Assembly (NCBI GenBank): GCA_038147495.1
Contig: JAYQTT010000016.1
Location: 248,001-312,000 of the forward strand
Direction: 5' to 3'
Length of the DNA stretch: 64,000 nt
From: MED-G116 sp038147495
Lineage (GTDB): Bacteria > Pseudomonadota > Alphaproteobacteria > Puniceispirillales > Puniceispirillaceae
A program made the position numbers and the translations under genes. Below are positions 35,000 to 43,720 of the stretch, piece by piece (position 1 is the first letter of the stretch; each line of letters opens with the position of its first letter). The notes under the pieces were generated by a model that was given only the letters and a program-made list of their open reading frames with translations, searched no databases and was not told the DNA's origin.

Positions 35000-37263
35000 A
35001 TGAGCAAAAAAAGCAAAAATTTAGATGCCGAGTCACTTGCGTTTCATGCAACCGGCCGACCCGGAAAACTTGAAATCAGTGCGACCAAGCCTCTGACGAG
35101 CCAGCATGATCTGTCTTTGGCCTATTCACCGGGTGTCGCCGCGCCATGTCTTGCCATCGAAAAAGATGTGAGCACCGCCTATGACTATACCGCCAAAGGA
35201 AATCTTGTCGCGGTTATTTCAAATGGTACCGCTGTGCTTGGCCTTGGCGATATTGGTGCAGCAGCTTCAAAACCGGTGATGGAAGGCAAGGCTGTCCTGT
35301 TCAAGAAATTTGCCGACATTGACGGAATCGATCTTGAGCTTGATACCGCCGACACCGACGAATTCATCAATGCCGTTTCCCTGATGGGGCCATCTTTTGG
35401 CGGGATCAATCTTGAAGACATCAAGGCGCCTGAATGTTTCATCATTGAACAGCAGTTGCGCGAACGATGGATATTCCGGTCTTTCATGATGACCAGCATG
35501 GCACCGCGATCATCGCTGCGGCGGGCCTGATCAACGCCCTGCATTTGACCGGCCGGGACATGAAATCAATCAAAGTTGTCAGCAATGGTGCCGGCGCGGC
35601 TTCAATCGCATGTGTCGAATTGCTCAAGACAATGGGTGTGCCACACGAGAATGTCATCATCTGTGACCGCCAAGGCCCGGTCTATCAGGGCCGGGAAGTG
35701 TCCATGAATCAATGGAAATCAGCACATGCGGTCAAAACCAATGCGCGCAGCCTCGAAGAGGCACTGGAGGGCGCGGATGTGTTTCTCGGCTTGTCTGTTG
35801 CCGGTGCCATGACCAAGAAGATGGTCAAGAAAATGGCCGACAGGCCGATCATCTTCGCCATGGCGAACCCGGTACCCGAAATCATGCCGGATGAGGTCAA
35901 GGAGGTCTGTCCGGATGCGATCATCGCAACAGGTCGTTCGGACTATCCAAATCAGGTCAATAACGTCCTTGGCTTTCCCTATATTTTCCGTGGGGCACTG
36001 GATGTCCGCGCCAGCAAGATCAACGAGGAAATGAAAGTTGCGGCAGCCGAAGCCATCGCCATGCTCGCCCGCGAGGATGTGCCGGATTCAGTGGCCGAAG
36101 CCTATGGCGGGCAGGCGCTGCAATATGGCGTGGACTACATCATCCCGGCACCTTTTGATCCACGGCTTATTGCTGCTGTATCTTCAGCGGTGGCCAAGGC
36201 GGCAATGGATAGCGGCGTTGCAAATCGCCCGATCAAGGATCTTGATGAATATCGCAAAACCCTCTCAGCACGCCTTGATCCTACAGCATCGACGCTGCAG
36301 GTCATCTATGACCGGATCAGCGCAAATAAGAAGCGCGTTGTCTTTGCCGAAGGTGAGGAAGAGCGCGTCATCCGGGCCGCGCTTGCCTTCCGCAACGCCG
36401 GCTATGGTGAACCGATTTTGATTGGCCGCGAACATCGGGTTTCTGAGACGATTTCAAAGCTTGGCCTTGAGGGTGCAGAGACGATCCCCGTGACCAATGC
36501 CAAAGTGTCAGACCATAATGAGGAATATATCGATTTCCTCTATAAAAAGCTGCAACGAAAGGGCGCATTGCGGCGCGATTGTCAACGCATGGTCAATCTT
36601 GACCGGAATGTGTTTGCTGCCTGCATGGTAATTCAGGGGCATGCCGACGCGCTTGTCACCGGAACGACACGGTCTTTCCGCCCAAGCTTTGAGCATGTCA
36701 CCAGAGTGATAGAGCCACGCGTTAACCGCGACTTTGTTGCGACATCGATGATTATCTCGCGTGGGCGCACATTGTTTGTTGGTGATGTTTCGGTAAATGA
36801 ACGCCCAACCGGTGAACAGCTTGCCGACATTGCCGAGGCGATTGCGGCAAAGGCCCGCCAAATGGGGCACACCCCAAGGGTGGCAATTCTGTCCTTCACC
36901 AATTTTGGCAACCCGGAGTCACATATTTCGGCAGAAGCCAGACGCGCCATAACCGTCCTTGATGAGCGGCAACCAAATTTTGAATATGACGGTGAGATGA
37001 CGGCAGATGTGGCGCTGGATTACCAACTCCTGCAACAGCGCTATCCGTTCTGCCGTCTGTCCGGTCCCGCAAATATTTTGATTATGCCGGGCCTGCATTC
37101 GGCCAATATTTCATTCAAGCTGATGCAAAAGCTGGCTGAAGGATCGGTCATCGGGCCAATGATGCTGGGCGGTGAAAAGCCTTTCCAGATAGTCCAGATG
37201 GGCGCCTCGGTGAATGATATCGTGCAGGCGGCATCACTTGCCGCCTATGAGGCGTTGCGCTAG
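35000..37263 (+). CDS. maeB: NADP-dependent malic enzyme with phosphotransacetylase-like domain (MaeB), one frameshift in this sequence
   Basis: Decarboxylates malate to pyruvate with NADP reduction. The malic enzyme domain holds SLAYSPGVAAPCLAI and VFHDDQHGTAIIAAAGL. The C-terminal ~320 residues resemble phosphotransacetylase (LVTGTTRSFRPSFEHVTRVI) and act as a regulatory domain in this family. The frame starts at ATG 35000, breaks at about 35466, where GAACGATGGAT lacks one base of an expected GAA-CGN-ATG-GAT, and runs on to 37263. The repaired protein has 754 residues, the normal MaeB size, with LRERMDIPVFHDD across the join. It is divergent from mutS and convergent with the kinase gene. 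Confidence 0.92.
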
Positions 37264-37305
37264 CGCGGCGTGCCAGTTTTTAGCTGGCCCGCATTACGCG
37301 CCAAA

Positions 37306-38292
37306 TCAGTTAAGCGCGTTGCTGACGAGCGCCTTCAGATTCATCTGCGGGCGGGCGCCAACATGCGAGATCACCTCACCTGCGGCAATGCTGGCAATCA
37401 ATGCCGATTGCTGCAGGCTGTATCCGTTGGTGCGCCCAAAAAGATAGCCAGCCGCAAAGAGATCGCCTGCACCTGTGGTATCTACAACATCGCCGAACGG
37501 CTGTGCTGGCATCTCGCAATGAGTTGAACCAGCGCCAGCAAAGGCCCCATTTTCTCCACGCGTAACGATCAATTCATCAACATGGGATGCCAGGCTGGAA
37601 ATGGCGGCATCAACAGATGTTTCGCACAAGCTGCTCACCTCGGCTTCATTGGCGAACAGCATATCAACATGATCAGCGACAAATTTGCTCAAGGCTTCGC
37701 GATGGCGTTCTGCACACCATGGGTCAGACAGGGTCAGCGCAAGTTTACAGTCACATTCCGCTGCCAACTCCACAGCACGGGCAAAAATATCCGGGCCAGC
37801 AGGCGCATCAAACAAATAGCCCTCAAGATAGATAATCTTCGCAGCGGCCGCATCCTCACGGATAATGTCTTCCGGCTGAAATTCGATGCAGGCACCCAGA
37901 TAGGTGTTCATCGACCGGATCGCATCAGGCGTGATCAAAATGATCGATGATGCCGTCGGCGACCCGCCATTGTGCGGTGCATTGTTGAATATCACTGATG
38001 CCTTGGCGATATCATCACAGAATGCGTGGCCAAGCCCATCATCGTGAACCCTGCCAGAAAAAGCGGCCTTGCCACCAAGAGCGGCGATGCCTACCGCGGT
38101 ATTGGCAGCCGAACCACCGGATATGTTCTCACTCCGGCCAATATCAGCATACAGCGCCGCAGATTGCTCTGCGCTGACAAGATTCATCATTCCCTTGCCA
38201 ATCGATCGCTCATCAAGGAAGGCGTCATCACAGGTGGCAAACACATCCATGATGGCGTTGCCCACCGTCAGAACATCAATCGTCTTGCTCAT
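37306..38292 (-). CDS. Adenosine kinase-like PfkB-family sugar/nucleoside kinase
   Basis: Ribokinase-fold kinase of 328 residues. The N-terminal VLTVGNAIMDVFA and ENISGGSAANTAVGIAALGG are typical of bacterial adenosine kinases. The catalytic loop is VVDTTGAGDLFAAGYLFG, where the second Asp is the base. It likely phosphorylates adenosine to AMP, in keeping with the purine and pyrimidine salvage genes that follow within 12 kb. The PfkB family is broad and other nucleosides or sugars cannot be excluded. It is divergent from the small lipoprotein gene. Confidence 0.85.
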   Translation of the reverse strand: MSKTIDVLTVGNAIMDVFATCDDAFLDERSIGKGMMNLVSAEQSAALYADIGRSENISGGSAANTAVGIAALGGKAAFSGRVHDDGLGHAFCDDIAKASVIFNNAPHNGGSPTASSIILITPDAIRSMNTYLGACIEFQPEDIIREDAAAAKIIYLEGYLFDAPAGPDIFARAVELAAECDCKLALTLSDPWCAERHREALSKFVADHVDMLFANEAEVSSLCETSVDAAISSLASHVDELIVTRGENGAFAGAGSTHCEMPAQPFGDVVDTTGAGDLFAAGYLFGRTNGYSLQQSALIASIAAGEVISHVGARPQMNLKALVSNALN

Positions 38293-38448
38293 TATTACTC
38301 AATCCTTGACCAAAATTCCGACAGGTATCTCGAACGGGGCAATAAGACAGCGCCAATTCCGATGACGGCGGAGGCGACCCTAAAGAAAACCTCCAAGGAC
38401 AACAAGCCAGAATTTTGGGGAAAGTTTATGTCCTTGCCCGCTTCGGCC

Positions 38449-38478
38449 TTGGACGGGAATGATGTTGTGTTCTATATT
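38449..38478 (+). promoter_or_regulatory. Predicted promoter for the small lipoprotein gene
   Basis: TTGGAC (38449-38454), 18 bp, TATATT (38473-38478), about 70 bp before the ATG at 38549. This is a motif match only. Confidence 0.4.
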
Positions 38479-38548
38479 AAAACAGAGCAACGGATGGACC
38501 TTTCATCATTTGAAACAGGTCTCGGCATCTTAAAAAGGGCGCACAGCC

Positions 38549-39228
38549 ATGTATCGTTTTCTGGGGATCGGGTTGTTGGCCATAACCCTTGCGGCCTGTC
38601 AGCCGGCAACAACATCGCCCACAAAAACTGTCAATGCGCCGGTAAGTTCTGCCGCAGATACCGCCAGCACCAACGACGTAATCTGGCAAGGCGGCACGAT
38701 CACCCCGTTCAAAATGGCGATGATGCGACAATGGTTCTGCCGTCCTTGCAAGCTGACGAATCTTCGATGGTGATCGAAGGGGAAATGTCTGAAGAGGGCG
38801 GTTATGTCGAGCCAACTGATGTTGTGGTGATGCTTGTTCCTGATGCGGCGCTGCTCGCCGCGGTTGATGCTCTGAATGAGGCGGCAGCTGACGACACGGA
38901 ACAGGGCGACATTGACACACTTGAAAAAGCCATTGTCGCGGTCGAAAAACAAGTCGAAGTGGCCTCCCTTGATCCAGACCTTCTGGTTGGACATAACATG
39001 GAAGATCTTGGCCGCGATCTGGGCCTGCCGGACTTTGAGAGAAGCGAAGCCAATGTGATGATCTGGCAATATCGGCTTACAACCTGTGTCACAGATTTCT
39101 TTTTATATCTGGACGGCGATACCTATGTGGTAACGGCCTGGGCCTGGCGAACACCCATTATTGGTACCGTCCTTGACCCCGAATCATGCAAGCAGGAACT
39201 TGGCAATCTTGCCGATAAGAACGCTTAG
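38549..39228 (+). CDS. Small lipoprotein of unknown function (one frameshift in this sequence)
   Basis: ATG 38549 opens a lipoprotein signal peptide, MYRFLGIGLLAITLAAC, with lipobox LAAC and lipidated Cys17. The frame breaks in the A run at 38711-38714 (one A missing), then continues to 39228; repaired length is 226 residues. The middle is rich in Asp, Glu and Ala with a predicted helix (LEKAIVAVEKQVEVA). The C-terminal ~70 residues have the pattern GxxxxDLGxxLGxP, IWQYRLTTCVTDFFLYLDGD and a final Cys. This resembles small SmpA/BamE-like lipoprotein domains, and the two cysteines could form a disulfide. The gene's end overlaps convergent nth by four bases. I do not recognise a specific function. 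Confidence 0.75.
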
Positions 39229-39887
39229 TCTGTCTTGTCTCGAAACAGACAAAACTCACGAATGATGCAGGCACCGCAATCAGGCTTTCTTGCCTTGCAT
39301 ACATAGCGACCATGCAAAATCAACCAGTGATGTGCACCTTTTTTCCATTGCTCGGGAACGCGCCGCTCCAGCTCCTGCTCAACCTGATCCGGCGTCTTTC
39401 CGGGCGCCATGCGTGTACGATTGCCAACCCTGAAGATGTGTGTATCAACCGCGATTGTCGGATGGCCGAAAGCCTCATTCATCACCACACTCGCCGTTTT
39501 GCGGCCAACACCGGGAAGGGCCTGAAGCGCGTCCCGATCATCTGGCACAACGCCATCATGTTGATCTATCAAGATTTGCGACAACGCCAAGACGTTCTTC
39601 GCCTTGGTGTTGAATAGGCCGATCGTGCGGATGTGATGGCTGATCCCGTCAATGCCAAGCGCAACCATTTCCTGCGGCGTTGAGGCAGCGGCGAACAAGC
39701 CTTTTGTCGCGCGATTTACACCGACATCGGTCGCCTGTGCCGACAACACAACGGCAACAAGAAGTGTATAGGGGCTGGAATATTCAAGCTCGGTCTTTGG
39801 TTCTGGCAGGTTGGCGGCAAGACGCTCAAAGCAGGTCGCCATATGATCAAGGCGCATTTTTCGCGTAGATTTGGATTTGCCACTCAT
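39225..39887 (-). CDS. nth: Endonuclease III (DNA glycosylase/AP lyase)
   Basis: Base-excision repair enzyme that removes oxidised pyrimidines and cuts the abasic strand. The helix-hairpin-helix LPGVGRKTASVV carries catalytic Lys130, and Asp148 is in AVDTHIFRV. The 4Fe-4S cluster ligands Cys197, Cys204, Cys207 and Cys213 have the classic C-x6-C-x2-C-x5-C spacing. I chose ATG 39887 because GGAG lies six bases upstream, giving 220 residues; ATG 39902 is possible. It is divergent from the nucleoside operon. Confidence 0.96.
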   Translation of the reverse strand: MSGKSKSTRKMRLDHMATCFERLAANLPEPKTELEYSSPYTLLVAVVLSAQATDVGVNRATKGLFAAASTPQEMVALGIDGISHHIRTIGLFNTKAKNVLALSQILIDQHDGVVPDDRDALQALPGVGRKTASVVMNEAFGHPTIAVDTHIFRVGNRTRMAPGKTPDQVEQELERRVPEQWKKGAHHWLILHGRYVCKARKPDCGACIIREFCLFRDKTD

Positions 39888-39924
39888 CAAGGTCTCCAGC
39901 ATGTTTCCGGTTTTGGCGAAAGAT

Positions 39925-39952
39925 TTGGACGCACCGTAAAACTATGCATAAT
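39925..39952 (+). promoter_or_regulatory. Predicted promoter for the nucleoside uptake operon
   Basis: TTGGAC (39925-39930), 16 bp, CATAAT (39947-39952), ending 34 bp before the first ATG. No obvious repressor palindrome was seen. This is a motif match only. Confidence 0.45.
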
Positions 39953-39986
39953 CTGACCATAACGAATGGCAGGGAGCAGTAACTGT

Positions 39987-40862
39987 ATGGCCGTTTTCAA
40001 TCTTGGCTCGATCAATATCGATCTGGTTTACAGATTATCACATTTTCCTGCCCCGGGCGAAACACTTGCCTCACGCAGTTTCATGCGCGCGCTCGGTGGC
40101 AAAGGTGCGAACCAGTCTATTGCCCTGGCCGCAGCGGGAGCGCAGATTTTTCACATTGGAGCGACACATCCAGAGGATTCCTGGCTGCTTGCGGAGATGC
40201 GACAACGCAATGTCGACATGACCCATGTGCAGGCGTCAGACGAACCAACTGGCCATGCCATTGTCATGGTGAATGATGAGGGCGAGAACCAGATCGTGCT
40301 ATGTCCGAGTGCCAACCGAAATATTGATATGGCAACCGCACTCGCCGCACTTGACAACGCGACACCGGAAGATTGGGTGTTGCTGCAAAATGAGACGAAT
40401 GGCGCCCATGAATTTGTCGCAGCGGCCAAGGCCCGTGGATTAAAAATCGCCTATAGCGCCGCACCGTTCGAGGCCGAAATTGCGTTGGCGTTGCTGCCTG
40501 ACTGTGATCTTTTGGTGGTCAATGAAGGCGAGGCCGCCGCGCTGATGGCCGCAACCGGACGAGAGGCAGACGCGCTTGGGTTGGAGCATCTTGTCATCAC
40601 CTATGGCGGTGACGGGGCGGAATATATCGGCAAGGCAGGCCGTTTCCGTCAGGATGCTTTCACCGTGAACGCCGTTGATACAACCGGCGCAGGCGATTGT
40701 TTCTTTGGTTATTTCCTGGCCGGGGTTGCCAGCGAGACACCCATTGAGACAGCTTTGAATGAGGCAAGCGCCGCCGCCGCGCTGCAGGTCACCAAGCCGG
40801 GCGCGGCAGACGCGATACCGCAGCGTCACGAGGTTCTTGCATTTATCGAAAGCCAGACATGA
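39987..40862 (+). CDS. Ribokinase-like PfkB kinase
   Basis: Sugar kinase of 291 residues, shorter than the adenosine-kinase-like protein upstream and closer to ribokinase. The N-terminal FNLGSINIDLVYRLSHFPAPGET and RALGGKGANQSIALA match the RbsK sugar-binding motif, and the catalytic loop VDTTGAGDCFFGYF places the base at Asp237. It probably phosphorylates the ribose released by the nucleoside hydrolase encoded 22 bp downstream. The start is ATG 39987 behind AGGGAG. It is the first gene of the nucleoside operon. An alternative substrate would be another pentose or deoxyribose. Confidence 0.85.
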   Translation: MAVFNLGSINIDLVYRLSHFPAPGETLASRSFMRALGGKGANQSIALAAAGAQIFHIGATHPEDSWLLAEMRQRNVDMTHVQASDEPTGHAIVMVNDEGENQIVLCPSANRNIDMATALAALDNATPEDWVLLQNETNGAHEFVAAAKARGLKIAYSAAPFEAEIALALLPDCDLLVVNEGEAAALMAATGREADALGLEHLVITYGGDGAEYIGKAGRFRQDAFTVNAVDTTGAGDCFFGYFLAGVASETPIETALNEASAAAALQVTKPGAADAIPQRHEVLAFIESQT

Positions 40863-40883
40863 TTGGTTGTGAAGGACGTTACC

Positions 40884-41834
40884 ATGGCACAAAAAATAAT
40901 CATTGATACAGACCCGGGCATTGACGATGCAATGGCCATTCACATGGCCTTTGCCGACCCGCGTCTGGACGTCATTGGCATGACCAGCATTTTTGGCAAT
41001 GTGCCCACAAGCACCGCCACGCGCAACGCCATGCGACTGGCCGAGATGGCCAATTACAAGACAATCGTGGCTGGCGGCGCCAAGATCCCGTTGGTCAGGC
41101 CGGCAGAACCACCAGCTGATTTTGTACATGGTACGGAAGGCTTTGGCACGGTGCCACCTGCCACCCCCGCAGGCACCGCTGACGCCCGCAGCGCCGCTGA
41201 ATTTTTATGCGACAGCTGCACCGCGGCGCCGGGTGAAATTATCATCTGTGCTGTTGGCCCGCTGACCAATCTGGCCTTGGCTTTGCGTCTTGATCCGGCG
41301 ATTGCCGACAATGTCAAATCCGTGGTCATCATGGGTGGGTCAGCCGCCTATCACGGCAATGTCACCGCCTGTGCCGAGGCCAATATATGGAATGACCCTG
41401 ACGCTGCGGATGCCGTGTTTGCGGCGCATTGGGATGTAACCATGGTCGGACTTGACGTTACCGAAAAGACCCAATGCACACCGGATGATTTTGATCAGCT
41501 TGCCTTGTCATCGCCAGAGATTGGCGGGTTTCTGCGTGATGCCGCGGCGTTCTATTTTGACTTTCACGAAGAAAAAACCGGCATAAGGTCATGCTTTATG
41601 CATGATCCTTCAGCCATTCTGGCGATCACCGATCCGAATCTGTTCGAATTTCAGGCGATGCCGATGCGCGTTGTCTGCGATGGTGAGGAAATTGGCCGCA
41701 CCAAACGCCATGAGGACAGTGATCGACCCGCCATCAAGGTGGCCATGGACGTAAAAAGCGAAATGGCACGACAAAAATTCTTGGCACTTGTGGCCAACGC
41801 CGATAGCATTTCAGCGTCGCGAAAGGTTGACTGA
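40884..41834 (+). CDS. Inosine/uridine-preferring nucleoside hydrolase family protein
   Basis: Hydrolyses the N-glycosidic bond of ribonucleosides to base and ribose. The calcium-binding signature IIIDTDPGIDDAMAIHMA gives Asp8, Asp10, Asp14 and Asp15. Other family blocks are AVGPLTNLALAL, VVIMGGSAAYHGNVTACAEANIWNDP split around the active site, and the C-terminal CFMHDPSAILAI with the substrate-binding His-Asp. There are 316 residues. ATG 40884 follows GAAGGA. Base preference cannot be read from sequence. The oxygenase gene follows after three bases, so co-translation is likely. Confidence 0.93.
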   Translation: MAQKIIIDTDPGIDDAMAIHMAFADPRLDVIGMTSIFGNVPTSTATRNAMRLAEMANYKTIVAGGAKIPLVRPAEPPADFVHGTEGFGTVPPATPAGTADARSAAEFLCDSCTAAPGEIIICAVGPLTNLALALRLDPAIADNVKSVVIMGGSAAYHGNVTACAEANIWNDPDAADAVFAAHWDVTMVGLDVTEKTQCTPDDFDQLALSSPEIGGFLRDAAAFYFDFHEEKTGIRSCFMHDPSAILAITDPNLFEFQAMPMRVVCDGEEIGRTKRHEDSDRPAIKVAMDVKSEMARQKFLALVANADSISASRKVD

Positions 41835-41837
41835 GAC

Positions 41838-42680
41838 ATGAAAGTTGAAACCGTTGATTATCAGGCACCTGATGCCAGCCGCGCCTTGCAGCGGTCGTTG
41901 CGGGACACCGGCTTTGCTGTGCTTGCCAACCATCCGATCACCAGTGACCGCATCAACAGCATTTATGACGGCTGGGGCGCGTTTTTTGCCGGTGAAGAGA
42001 AATTTGACTTTGCCGTGCAGCCGCCGCGCCATGATGGTTATTTTGCTTTCCGGTCGGAAAACGCCAAGGATTCACAAGTCAAAGACCTGAAAGAGTTTTT
42101 CCACGTCTATCCGGACTCGCCCTTGCCGGAAAATCTGGCGCGCATGACAGAGGCGATCTATGCCGATCTGCAAAATCTTGGCCTTGAGATTTTGTCTTGG
42201 ATCCAGCAGGAGACACCAGACGAGATTGCCAGCCAGTTTTCGATGCCACTGGATGACATGATGCGGGGAAGCAAGCAGAGCCTGTTGCGGATTTTGCATT
42301 ACCCTCCGGTGGAAAATGCCGAGCAGGGCGCGATCCGTGCGGCAGCGCATGAAGACATTAACCTGATCACGCTTTTGCTGTCCGGCTCAAAACCCGGCCT
42401 TCAGGCCAAAGACGCCGATGGCAACTGGCATGATATTTCCTGTGATTCGGGCATGATTACGATTAATAATGGGGATATGCTGGCGATGGCCAGCAATGAT
42501 TATTACCCATCGACCACGCATAGGGTGGTAAATCCAGACGTGAGCCAAAACCAATCGCGCTATTCAATGCCAATGTTTTTGCACCCCCGCTCTGAGGTGT
42601 TGCTGAAGCCCGGCATGACTGCCGATAACTATCTGCAGGAGCGGTTAAAGGAAATAGGATTAAAACCAAAGACAGGATGA
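41838..42680 (+). CDS. 2-oxoglutarate/Fe(II)-dependent oxygenase, isopenicillin-N-synthase-like, in nucleoside operon
   Basis: Non-heme iron oxygenase of 280 residues. The facial triad is His171 and Asp173 in AAHEDINLITLL and His228 in STTHRVVNP, with the 2-oxoglutarate-binding Arg241-x-Ser243 in SRYSMPMF. The N-terminal DIOX_N-like part contains TGFAVLANHPI. The fold family includes isopenicillin N synthase, plant hormone oxygenases and fungal thymine 7-hydroxylase. It starts three bases after the nucleoside hydrolase and 17 bases before the nucleoside-binding protein, so it is inside the operon rather than a neighbour. An oxidative step on a nucleoside, nucleobase or modified base is the simplest inference. 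I know of no assigned function for this context. Confidence 0.88.
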   Translation: MKVETVDYQAPDASRALQRSLRDTGFAVLANHPITSDRINSIYDGWGAFFAGEEKFDFAVQPPRHDGYFAFRSENAKDSQVKDLKEFFHVYPDSPLPENLARMTEAIYADLQNLGLEILSWIQQETPDEIASQFSMPLDDMMRGSKQSLLRILHYPPVENAEQGAIRAAAHEDINLITLLLSGSKPGLQAKDADGNWHDISCDSGMITINNGDMLAMASNDYYPSTTHRVVNPDVSQNQSRYSMPMFLHPRSEVLLKPGMTADNYLQERLKEIGLKPKTG

Positions 42681-42697
42681 AAAAGGGAGTATAAGCC

Positions 42698-43696
42698 ATG
42701 AAGACAATCAAAACGTTAATTGCTGCTGCCGCGCTGACGATCAGTACGGTCGCGGTCGCAGCAGATATAAAGCCGGCCGTGATTTATGACATGGGCGGCA
42801 AATTCGACAAATCATTCAATGAAGGTGTGTGGAACGGTGTTAAAAAATTCACCGATGAGACCGGCATCGAGGTGATGGAATTTGAAGTCACCAATGAAAC
42901 CCAGCGTGAGCAGGCGATGCGCCGTATGGCCGAACGTGGCGCAACGGTTATCCTTGGTGTTGGCTTTGCTCAGGCAGACGCCATCTCAAAAGTATCTGCT
43001 GAATTCCCGGACACACAATTCTCGATCATCGACGTTTTTTGGCTGGATGCGCCAAACCTGCGCCAATATGCGTTCAAAGAACATGAAGGAAGCTACATCG
43101 TCGGCGTTGCCGCGGCAAAAGCATCACAAACCGGTAAAGTCGGTTTTGTCGGTGGCATGGATATTCCGTTGATCCGGAAATTTGCCTGCGGCTATGTCGG
43201 CGGCGTGAAGTCAGTTAATGCGGGTGCCGAAGTGTTCCAGAACATGACCGGCACAACACCATCTGCATGGAATGATCCGGCCAAAGGTGCGGAATTGACC
43301 CAGTCACAAATCGATCGCGGCGCCGACGTTGTCTATCAAGCGGCAGGCGGCACCGGAACCGGTGTGATTCAGGCCGCGGCTGATGCGGGCAAGCTGGCGA
43401 TTGGTGTTGATTCAAACCAGAATGGTCTGGCACCGGGAAGCGTTTTGACGTCAATGCTCAAGCGTGTTGACGTTGCCGCCTATGAGACTTTCATGGACTC
43501 AAAGAACGGTAATTTCTCAGCCGGTGTTCAGGTGCTTGGCTTGGCCGAAGGCGGTGTTGACTGGGCGCTTGACGAGAATAATGCCAGCCTTGTGACAGCC
43601 GATATGAAAGCGGCGGTCGATGCGGCACGTAACGACATCATTTCCGGCAAGATCACGGTGCATGACTACACCAGTGATGAGAGCTGCCCATACTAA
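42698..43696 (+). CDS. BMP-family nucleoside ABC transporter substrate-binding protein
   Basis: Periplasmic binding protein of the basic membrane protein (PnrA/BmpA) family, whose characterised members bind nucleosides. A signal peptide (residues 1-21, AVAVA-ADIKP) precedes the mature start PAVIYDMGGKFDKSFNEGVWNG, the family signature. There is no lipobox, so it is soluble in the periplasm, as expected for a Gram-negative. The length is 332 residues. A strong AAGGGAG ribosome site stands before ATG 42698, in keeping with high expression of a binding protein. The ATPase and two permease genes follow. Confidence 0.93.
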   Translation: MKTIKTLIAAAALTISTVAVAADIKPAVIYDMGGKFDKSFNEGVWNGVKKFTDETGIEVMEFEVTNETQREQAMRRMAERGATVILGVGFAQADAISKVSAEFPDTQFSIIDVFWLDAPNLRQYAFKEHEGSYIVGVAAAKASQTGKVGFVGGMDIPLIRKFACGYVGGVKSVNAGAEVFQNMTGTTPSAWNDPAKGAELTQSQIDRGADVVYQAAGGTGTGVIQAAADAGKLAIGVDSNQNGLAPGSVLTSMLKRVDVAAYETFMDSKNGNFSAGVQVLGLAEGGVDWALDENNASLVTADMKAAVDAARNDIISGKITVHDYTSDESCPY

Positions 43697-43720
43697 GTTG
43701 TACTCGTAACGACTTTTTTG

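Noticed and set aside
38026..38548. Long open frame running from within the kinase gene into the lipoprotein body
   Set aside because: Its first half is antisense to the PfkB kinase; the lipoprotein signal peptide at 38549 in another frame explains the real start once a one-base deletion is allowed.
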